Positions 56,555-64,000 of a stretch of 64,000 nt of DNA are shown piece after piece. The notes under the pieces are model-generated. The model made no database searches. It was not told the DNA's origin and worked only from the letters and a program-made list of their open reading frames with translations. The first letter of the stretch is position 1, and each line of letters opens with the position of its first letter. The translations under genes were made by a program, and so were the position numbers. The stretch is from the NCBI RefSeq assembly GCF_000283155.1, contig NW_004454207.1, positions 678,440 to 742,439 of the forward strand. Direction: 5' to 3'. The stretch is from Ceratotherium simum simum (taxonomy: Eukaryota > Chordata > Mammalia > Perissodactyla > Rhinocerotidae).

Positions 56555-56765
56555 GTCCATCCATCAATCACCCACTTGTTCCACAAACACATATTGATCT
56601 CCTAATATAGCTTATTGTGTACATAGGAAATGGGGTCAGGGAGAAGAACGAGGCATCATACCTGCTTTCAGGGAATCCCAAATCCCTGAGAAAATAGGTG
56701 TAAAACAATAAGCCCATGTGGAAGAAAAAAGAGCAACACCAGAGTATGTGCAACCAGGGGTGACT
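56555..56765 (-). mobile_element. L2 LINE 3' fragment
   Basis: CCACAAACACATATTGATCT, GGGTCAGGGAGAAGAACGAG and TACCTGCTTTCAGGGAATCC resemble antisense L2 3' text ('caaacatttattgagc ... tgccctcatggagctt'). Weakly preserved. Confidence 0.4.
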
Positions 56766-56769
56766 GTGC

Positions 56770-56945
56770 CACGGAGGGGATGTTCAACCAAATCCGGAGA
56801 CATGTTGCTTGTCACAACTTGCGGCAGCAGGGGTGGGGCGGGGGGGGGCTAGCATGTAGTGTCCTATAACGCACAGGACAGCCTCTGCAGCAAAGAATTA
56901 TCTGGCGCAAAATGCTAATAGTGCCAACGTTTAGAAATCCTTTTG
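56770..56945 (+). mobile_element. hAT-type MITE, second copy of the 37982 family
   Basis: CCGGAGACATGTTGCTTGTC, CTATAACGCACAGGACAGCC, GCAAAGAATTATCTGGCGCA and AAATGCTAATAGTGCC. Ends decayed; the internal G-run region is expanded (see the G-quadruplex motif). Confidence 0.65.
56830..56848 (+). other. G-quadruplex-type motif
   Basis: GGGG, T, GGGG, C and nine G in succession: four runs of at least three G with one-base loops, if the last run is split. Fits the canonical G4 pattern. Confidence 0.6.
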
Positions 56946-57044
56946 CTAAGGCATATCATTCTTTCCAGATTTTAAATGAGGAAATTTATACTGGCTAAAC
57001 TATAGGAATTTACAATTCCATTAAAAATGTAAGTAATCTACTCT

Positions 57045-57340
57045 AGGGCCGGCCCCGTGGCTTAGCGGTTAAGTGCGTGCACTCCACTACTGGTGGCCCA
57101 GGTTCGGATCCCGGGCGCGCACCGACGCACCGCTTCTCCGGCCATGCTGAGGCCTCGTCCCACATACAGCAACTAGAAGGATGTGCAACTATGACATACA
57201 ACTATCCACTCGGGCTTTGGGGGAAAAAAGGAGGAGGATTGGCAATAGATGTTAGCTCAGGGCCACCCTTCTTCAGGAAAAAGAGGAGGATTAGCACGGA
57301 TGTTAGCTCAGGGCTGATCTTCCTCACAAAAAAAAAATGT
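57045..57340 (+). mobile_element. ERE SINE, long chimeric class
   Basis: Head AGGGCCGGCCCCGTGGCTTA with A-box-like TGGCTTAGCGG and B box GGTTCGGATCC, GCAACTAGAAGGATGTGCAA, then two tail modules and an A tail. Perfect 15-bp duplication TAAGTAATCTACTCT (57030-57044, 57341-57355). The 88-codon frame inside is SINE sequence. Confidence 0.96.
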
Positions 57341-57474
57341 TAAGTAATCTACTCTTGAATAAATGCTCTAATCCTATTTTTATCTGTCTGTGAGATTAAG
57401 ACAAAATACAACTTTTCTAGAAGTGGGCAAATAATACATTATTAGGAATAGTTGGGGATTCTCCATTTTTAGGG

Positions 57475-58500
57475 GAATGAGTTCTCATTCTTCTGCCCCA
57501 TCCTTGGCCGAGCTCCCATCGTCTCTCCCTCCCCAGACTGCTGCACACCAGAATCAGGCTGTCTCCTGTTCAGCCCTCTTAACAAATCCCCACTGCACTG
57601 GGGATAACATTCAACCTTGTTTCAACACCTACAAGACACCTACGACCTGGGCCTTGCCCACCTCACACCCTCACCTTGTTAACTCTGCTTTGGCCACAAT
57701 GATCCCTAAATTCTTTTCCCAACTCAGAGGCTTCACGTATTTTGTTTCCTCCAACTGGAAATCTCCTCCCCCCACCCTAAATCCTTATGTTTCATATCAT
57801 GACCTAAATATCATACCCTAGAAAAGGCTTTCCTAACTTTCCATTTCCTTTCATCCCCTGCTTCCTTACCCATTCTCCACCATTCTCTGCCCTGTTTTGT
57901 GCCCCTGACCCCTGTGTGTCTGTATGACTTAAGCACCCTCGCTAGTTGGCTCTGGGTTTGATTCGGCCAACTGGAAGCATCAGCAAGAGGGCTGGAGGAG
58001 ATGGACATCCAGGCATTTCCACCCCCTTTCCTACTTGGGTGCCTTTCTGGGAGAGACCTCCTCCTACTAGCACCAGAGCTCCAGCTCTCATTAAGCCCTG
58101 GTGCCACATTCTGTCCCCTTGTCGCTCCAGCTGACACTAGTTTCTGGTTAAGTTGGCATCTCTCCTGTGTTCCCTTAACTCTGCCCCCACCTCTGGAAGT
58201 AGCCTTTTCATTAACAAATTTTCATTTGAATCACTTAAAGTGAATTTTGTTTCTGGCCGGCACCTTGACATTCACACTCTTCAATCTAAATCAGTATAGA
58301 TTCTTTGCATTATTCTTCGTATAGATTCTTCCACAGCTCCCAATCATTTTTCCTCTGAGCTCTTATTATATTTTATAAATGCGTGTATGTGTTTGTATTT
58401 TGATTCTTTGTGTAACATCTGTTGCCTGACCCAGCACAATTATATATGTTCCACAAGGATCATGGCTGTTTGGTTAATAGCTGTTGAATGGATGGATTAA
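57475..58500 (+). mobile_element. L2 LINE 3' half, decayed
   Basis: GATAACATTCAACCTTGTTT, ACCTACGACCTGGGCCTTGC, CCTCCAACTGGAAATCTCC and GAAAAGGCTTTCCTAAC, then, after a less certain middle part, TATGTTCCACAAGGATCATG and AGCTGTTGAATGGATGGA. Follows the L2 3' ORF and UTR order. A pyrimidine-rich part (57840-58200) is the least certain. Confidence 0.5.
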
Positions 58501-58639
58501 AGGGAAGGCAATGTCATCATCAAAGATAGACACTTGAATTTTTAATGAAATAAATAATTATTAAAAATAATATTAATATAAAGAATTTATGGATGACTAA
58601 AACAACATATATGAAGGAAAATGCTTGAAGCTTTAAGCG

Positions 58640-58860
58640 CATGCATGCATTCAACTCACATTTGTTCAGCACCTTGTAGTAAGTAACACATTCTTCATTA
58701 GGCATTGGGAGTAGAGGCATGAAAAGGAAACAGTTTCTTTTCTCAAAGGCTCATAGGCCAGTGGGGAAGATAGCAATGTAAAGATAATGGGGTGTGCAAG
58801 AGTCTTCAGCCAGGAGCACAATGGGATCAAGAAAGAGATTGCTATCAAAGGGGGAAGATT
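58640..58860 (-). mobile_element. L2 LINE 3' fragment
   Basis: GCATTCAACTCACATTTGTT, CAGCACCTTGTAGTAAGTAA, CATTAGGCATTGGGAGTAGA and AAGGCTCATAGGCCAGTGGG: antisense L2 3' end. It opposes the sense L2 ending about 140 bp to the left. Confidence 0.5.
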
Positions 58861-59556
58861 TACCAGAGAGGCATTTGGAAATAAAAAAAATTAAAAGCAT
58901 GTTTCAATTTTGTTCAGAAAACACCATGGCTAATATGACAATAAATTCTTTGTTGTCCCTCGAATTCAGGGAGGAAAGGAAGGAAGCAACATCCAAGCCA
59001 AATAGGTTGCTTTGGGGTCATGGCTCAGCCCAGATAAAAGGATCCAGTTGGCTTTGGCAGGCAAAGAGGCAGTGACATAAAAATTGCCTGAGTTTTACTA
59101 CAAGACTCCAGACATGTGGGTCCTGATCGTAATGGGAGCACAAGTAGTGCAATTGTGGAAGCCTCTAGATACAGTTCCTGGAAAACCCGCATTTTCTGAG
59201 TTCAGGAAGGTTTAAGTAATTCTCTCACTGTCAACTTTGATACACATGTGTGTGCCACTGGGTGGTATATATGGATGTGTGTGATTACAATATGACATTT
59301 ATAATCCTCAAGGTAATAGTTATGTTCACCAACATTCTTTCTGTCTTGCAATATTAAAAAATATTCTACCATCTTTTTTCATTGAAATAATATATATTTT
59401 TACCCTCTTGTGTAAAAGAAAACAGTTATTTCAACAAATGCTTTTATCATCTTCATGATTTTGTCGATGAGTTGCCCTGGTCCAGAGAGGTCACGATGAG
59501 TCGCAAATCATTCTGATTAGAACCAAATAAACACTGAGGTCCTGTCCTCAGTCAGA
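58861..59556. other. Unassigned sequence
   Basis: No feature recognised; the 93-codon frame at 58794-59075 partly overlaps L2. Confidence 0.45.
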
Positions 59557-59564
59557 CATTAGAC

Positions 59565-59800
59565 CAGGGGTCGGCAGACTTTGCTATAAAGGCCCGCCAG
59601 TAAATATTTTAGGCTTTGTGAGACTTTCTTGCAACCACTCAACATCGTCATCATAACGTGAAAGCAGCCACAGACAATAAGTAAACGAACGGGCATGGCC
59701 ATGTTCCAATCAAACTTTGGTTACAAAAAAAAAACCACTTTGTTTACAAAAATAGATGGCAAGCCAGATTTGGCCCACGGGCTATAGTTTGCCAGCCCTG
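59565..59800 (+). mobile_element. hAT-Charlie nonautonomous element, full length
   Basis: Begins CAGGGGTCGGCAGACTTTGC and ends AGTTTGCCAGCCCTG, imperfect terminal inverted repeats. Internal AGTAAATATTTTAGGCTTTG, GTGAAAGCAGCCACAGACAA, AACGAACGGGCATGGCCATG and AGCCAGATTTGGCCCACGGG. The 8-bp flanks CATTAGAC and CACCAGAC match at 6 of 8. Better preserved than its relative at 36108. Confidence 0.88.
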
Positions 59801-60093
59801 CACCAGACTATAGAGAAGAAAAGGGAAAAAAATGACCTGGGAACAAGGGAGACAGCTCCAAAACAAGTGGGAAAAATAAAATCATTGATGGAAACACTGC
59901 AGTCCTACCAAGAGGAGAATATTCTAGTTGTAAGATATACTAAGGTAACGACAATAAATCAATAAACTTTGACTAACCGAACACATATTCTGCCATGTGA
60001 TAAAATAAAACTAACTAGTAGAATTTCCTATCAACTATAACTACTACACACACAAAAATACTATTTTGAAAAATATAAATAAATATATAGTTC

Positions 60094-60441
60094 AGAAATA
60101 GGAGCCAACGTTATATAACACGGATGAGCCTTGAAAACATTATGCTAAGTGAAAGAAGCCAGACACAAAAGGCCACATATTGTATCATTCCACTTATATG
60201 AAACGTCCAGAATAGGCAAATCCATAGAGACAGAAAGCAGATTAGTGGTTGCCAGGGGCTGGGGAGGAGGAAATGGGGAGTGACTGCTAATGGGCACAGG
60301 GTTCCTTTTTGGGGTGATGAAAATGTTCTGAATTATATAGTGGTGATGGTTGCATAACTCTATGAATGTACTAAAAACCACTGAATTGCACACTTTAAAA
60401 GGGTAAATTTTATGGTATATGAATTATATCTCAATTAAAAA
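60094..60441 (+). mobile_element. L1 LINE 3' UTR end
   Basis: AAGTGAAAGAAGCCAGACAC, AAAGGCCACATATTGTATCA, CCATAGAGACAGAAAGCAGA, TTAGTGGTTGCCAGGGGCTG, GGTGATGAAAATGTTCTGAA, CTGAATTGCACACTTTAAAA and TGAATTATATCTCAATTAAA, then an A tail. This is the classic end of older mammalian L1 (L1MA/L1MB-type). 5'-truncated, non-coding. Confidence 0.9.
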
Positions 60442-60769
60442 AAGGGAGTAGGACATTTTCATACAATGCTTCCATGTTTCTGGAAGGCAATTTGAGGCAA
60501 TATATTAGAAGTTCTAGAAATGTGGAAAGCAAAAGAGAAATAGGAGCTAAGAAGATGTGGAAACTGAAAAGCAACAAATAAAATAAAATAAATAATTTCA
60601 GCAACTGGGATCGTTCCATGCACATCAATTTGAACACAAAAGGGGCTCTATCATGTCTTGAGGGCAATTAAAAGGTAATACTTTACCTTTCCACATCCCT
60701 GGAAAATGGCCATGGATACTCGATCGTTTATATGAGTTAACAACAGATGTGCCGGGACATCAAAGGATT
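60442..60769. other. Unassigned sequence
   Basis: No feature recognised. Confidence 0.45.
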
Positions 60770-60890
60770 ATCGCCGTGCATTGGGCTAGGAGCTTTTCAT
60801 ACTTTGCTGATCCTTCCCACGGTTCTGCAGATTATGCATTATAAATCCCATTTTACAGATAAGCAAACTGATTGTCAAAGGCCATGCTCT
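60770..60890 (-). mobile_element. MIR SINE fragment
   Basis: GGAGCTTTTCATACTTTGCT and CCCATTTTACAGATAAGCAA, then ACTGATTGTCAAAGG: antisense MIR core. Confidence 0.6.
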
Positions 60891-61059
60891 TTCCCCCATC
60901 CCTCCTGATCTCACAGATCTCATGTGGAGGGTGCCTACAGCAGGAGGCGGTTGCCAGCCTGCGCCTCACTCCCTGAACATTCCTTAGCTGTGTTCTCTCC
61001 CTGAAAGGGGGTGCATATGAGGCCCTGCAAACAAGTTCATAATACTGCCATCTGGATTT

Positions 61060-61675
61060 TAGCAGCAACCTCTCAACTGGTCTCCCTGCTCCTTCTGCCC
61101 ATAACTTTCAGAGGGATCTATTTAAAACGTCACAGCTCATCCCCTCCACCCCTCCATTAAAAGAAGCCAAGCTCCTCACCCAGATTTAGAAGGGCCTAGA
61201 TGCCCTGGTTCGTTGGCTATCACATGTGCTGCATCTTGCCCTTGCCTTTCTTGCACCGGCCCATGGGCTTTCCTTCACATCAAGCCTTGGAGGCTTATCC
61301 TAACTGGTCCCTCTGCCTGGAATGCCGCTCACATTGTTGACTCCTTGTTCAGGTCACCTCCCACAGAGACTGTCGTTGTCTACTGTTCTGAAGTAGCAAC
61401 AATTCACTTTATTGTAATCCTCTGCAAAGCTCTTACCATCTGATATTTTCCCTCCCTCCCTTCTTCTTTCCTTTCTTTTTTCCTTCTTCCTTCCTTGCTC
61501 CTTTCTTCTTCCCTCCCTTCCTTTCTCCTTCTCTCCCTTCCTCCCTCCCTGCCTCTTCTCCGTCCACTAGAATATAAGCTCTTTGAGAATATGAACTCTG
61601 TGCTATTTGCTGAAGGATCACCTGCCCCAGCCCATTTTAGGCACCCAAATATTTGTTGAAAGAATTAATGAATGT
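61060..61675 (+). mobile_element. L2 LINE 3' part with CT-rich insert
   Basis: AGCAACCTCTCAACTGGTCT, CCCTGCTCCTTCTGCCCATA, GCCAAGCTCCTCACCCAGAT, TTGGAGGCTTATCCTAACTG, GTCCCTCTGCCTGGAATGCC, TTCAGGTCACCTCCCACAGA and CTAGAATATAAGCTCTTTGA, ending TTTGTTGAAAGAATTAATGA. Good match to sense L2 from the ORF end to the 3' terminus. The 61448-61558 region is a simple pyrimidine tract. Confidence 0.75.
61448..61558 (+). repeat. Polypyrimidine (CCTT-type) tract
   Basis: CCCTCCCTCCCTTCTTCTTT, CCTTCTTCCTTCCTTGCTCC and similar, with hardly any purine over 110 bp. It lies within the L2 3' UTR and is likely length-variable. Confidence 0.85.
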
Positions 61676-62570
61676 GCATGTAACTTGGCAAATGTTCTCT
61701 GTTTAGCTAAATGATTAAAGATTTAAATGCCACAGCACATAGTCTTGGCTCTGCAGAAGGCTAACCAATAAATGGAAGTTCTAATGACCACAAACTTCAG
61801 AAGGTCCTAATCGACACCGACCATTTACAACTGCCCCCACCCCCAAAATTCCATGTCTGAGACAAGTTTCTGCCTGGAGAGAGTTTTTATTACCTACTCA
61901 TAAAGCCCTGAATCATGTGGTTTACAGGGCAAGTGCTAATGTAGTCATAATTATATTGGTGTGAACACATTGTCATAGAAATGTAGCAAACATAGACAGG
62001 CATTTAAGAGAAACCAGCTGCTCCCAACACAAGATCAACCGTCGCATAGAAACCAGTCAGCAGGCACACAGCTAAGGAACTTGAACTGAATGACTGAAGG
62101 TGACACACCCTATAAATCACAGAGTAAAATGACAGCTTGCACCAGCACCTCAGAGTAACCAAGTCACTACCCAGAGAGCAATGCATTTTGGGGAAATCCA
62201 CAATTAAGACATGGATACCATTTTCCTCCAAATGGTGACTGCCATTTATTTTCTGTTTAATTAACCCAAGCATAAAATAAGTGTAAACTTCAGTCTGTGC
62301 ATGATTTCCTTTATTTTCTCTTTGGAAGCAGATCAAGAAACAAGAAGGGACATGACTTCATTATAAATTCAGCACTTACCTAGAGTTTTTTTTTTCCTTT
62401 TTAATCTTTGAAATAACAGTTGATCCGTTAAGCGACTGGAAGGTGAAAAATGTCAAGCCTTTGACCTTTTCTTAATTCACATACATACTGAGCCAATGAA
62501 AACATACCCACCCACCCACTCCATCTCCCCACAATTAGTACTTTCCATAGACTCAGTGATGATTCTAGAG
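61676..62570. other. Unassigned sequence
   Basis: No repeat recognised. The 110-codon minus-strand frame at 62004-62336 has no recognisable domain. Confidence 0.45.
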
Positions 62571-62786
62571 CAAGGTTTCTGGGCCTAGGCACTACTGACA
62601 TTTTGGATCAGATAATTCTTTATGGTAGGCGCTGTCCTGTGCACTGTAGGATGCTTAGCAGCCTCCCTGGCCTCCACCCACTAGAAGCCATCAGCACCCA
62701 TCCCTCAGCTGTGACAACCAAAAATGCCTCCAGACACTGCCAAATGTTCCCTGGAAGGCAAAACCACCCCAGGTTGAGAACCACTG
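62571..62786 (-). mobile_element. hAT-type MITE, third copy of the 37982 family
   Basis: Plus-strand text CAAGGTTTCTGGGCCTAGGC, ACTACTGACATTTTGGATCA, GCTGTCCTGTGCACTGTAGG, CCACTAGAAGCCATCAGCAC and GTGACAACCAAAAATGCCTC, ending CAGGTTGAGAACCACTG. The 8-bp flanks TTCTAGAG and TTCAAGAC match at 6 of 8, which supports a hAT rather than mariner origin. Confidence 0.75.
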
Positions 62787-64000
62787 TTCAAGACACTGTA
62801 CATAAAAAACTAGAAGAAAAAAAGATCAGCTAATACTCTCTAATTATTTTCCTCTTTTAAAATATGCTGACACATTTTATTTCTTGGACACTATAAATTT
62901 ATCTATCTAGAATGTACACATATTGCCCCGACATCATTTGTTGCTCTGTTTGTTGTGGATGTTTCTCAGCATCTTACTGAAATGCCATGAGGGCAGGACT
63001 GCTCTTGTAGGAAGACTCCCTGAAATTCAATGCAGCATTTTATGCCTTCATCAAGAACTGTATGCCAAGATTACACTTTTTTAAAACAACAAGGGCCTGT
63101 AAATGCCTCTGAGACTCAGCAATATTTGCAGTTGGTGGAAGGATCTTAAAACTTGTTTCAAATCAGACATTTAAAGATCATAATATTTGTACGAAGAGCT
63201 CTTTAAAGGGAAAGAAGAGAGCTGGTTTTAGTTTGAAACCAATGAAAAAAACAAGTCGTTTGTCTCTGCCTTTTGCTAAAATAACTAACCTCTCTTAATG
63301 ACGATGTATTTAGATTAACAACAGAAAGAGCAGAACTAGCCCTGGTATCAGCCTTACAAGATTTTACAATTCTGAAAAAAGGCCATTAATCAGCAAACAA
63401 TCTATAAAGACAACCTAAAGAAAATGTGTTCCAACTACCTCATTCCCTTGTCTTGGTTATAATCCAAGAGAAAATCCTCCAAGTCTAAATCTTGCTACCC
63501 ATAAAACTTCTTATCTGCCTTTACTCGGTAAAGGCCATCAACCAAATCTCTACACACTGTTTTTCCCATGGAGGAATGAGGCTGTAAGTTTGTTCACCAA
63601 GAGGCACTAGGTGGGAAGGAAGAATAAGCAAGAAGTCTAACATAAATCTTCATCAGCCTTTTTGTGTAAAGCCGACATGGATTTAGAAAAAGCTTTTCTT
63701 CGGGGTTTTCATAAACTTTATTATTTGCCGAGGAATAATTTATTCTAATTGAAAAAGTGCATTTTAAAAGCTGTTGACAATCATACATGGAATATTTCAC
63801 ATTACACAGGAAGCTGACCAATGGAACACTCTCATGACATAGTCACCGTATCGTGTAATTTTGTTTGCTTTCACTATTTTCTTGTATGATATTTTATGGT
63901 TATTGATTTAGCACCAGATGCATATTTGGCATGAATGGTATAATTTCTTTAAAAGGTTGTTTACAGAGAGATGAAAAGTCAATTAGTATAATATTTAATT
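62787..64000. other. Unassigned AT-rich sequence to window end
   Basis: No repeat or gene recognised in 1.2 kb. The texture (non-repetitive, AT-rich, no long frame) is compatible with conserved noncoding DNA, without proof. Confidence 0.45.

Noticed and set aside
57045..57120. tRNA gene call from A- and B-box-like sequences in ERE heads
   Set aside because: These are SINE heads with no intact cloverleaf or anticodon arm seen, followed by SINE body and tail.
1..64000. CRISPR array, operon, prophage or other prokaryotic system
   Set aside because: No spaced direct repeats, no long genes; the mammalian SINEs and LINEs settle the origin.
1..64000. Intact L1, retrovirus or other autonomous element
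   Set aside because: All L1 and L2 copies are truncated and riddled with stops; only an LTR without internal sequence was seen.

Overview
This is an AT-rich stretch of mammalian nuclear DNA. I find no protein-coding gene that I can support. The most diagnostic elements are 15 copies of a tRNA-derived SINE with GGCCGGCCC-type heads and GGTTCGGATCC B boxes. These match the equine repetitive elements (ERE family), so the source is a perissodactyl, most probably a horse, ass or zebra (Equus). The other repeats (MIR, L2, L1, MER5-type and other hAT-Charlie elements, one MLT1-type LTR) are shared by placental mammals. The window looks intergenic or lies within a very large intron.

Layout. 1-7.6 kb: an L1 3' end, faint L2 and DNA-transposon relics, a young minus-strand ERE (3.7 kb) and a MER5A copy (5.2 kb). 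7.6-11.7 kb: about 2.6 kb of decayed L1 ORF2 split by one ERE, with three more EREs flanking it. 12.5-14.3 kb: simple AT/TG sequence, a polypurine tract of about 280 bp, and a palindromic MITE whose centre holds GA-rich sequence. 15.7-25.8 kb: MIR, L2 and MER5-type relics in otherwise unassigned sequence. 26.9-35.6 kb: four EREs, a pair of related segments I cannot name (29.1 and 30.6 kb), a MER20-like element and an AT-rich block that could be conserved regulatory DNA (31.1-32.0 kb). 36.1-46.3 kb: hAT elements, a 31-bp tandem repeat, a head-to-head ERE pair, and a decayed L1 interrupted by a hAT. A possible 101-bp exon lies at 41.78 kb. 47.4-51.4 kb: a decayed minus-strand L2 of about 2.8 kb broken by an ERE and by an MLT1-type LTR that itself contains an ERE; a segment of about 115 bp at 49.04 kb recurs at 47.38 kb. 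53-64 kb: more L2, hAT and MIR relics, one ERE, an L1 3' end at 60.1 kb and unassigned sequence.

Reading frames. The longest open frames (about 146-186 codons) are antisense to low-complexity sequence, overlap SINEs, or lie in unassigned DNA without recognisable domains, so none is annotated as a gene. I saw no RNA gene apart from the tRNA-like SINE heads.

No novel functional system is evident. The items most worth checking are the possible exon at 41780-41880, the two pairs of unidentified related segments (29061/30545 and 47382/49043), the modular structure of the EREs, and two good CTCF-like motifs. Repeat names come from recall of family consensus sequences; subfamily assignments and edges need RepeatMasker/Dfam.
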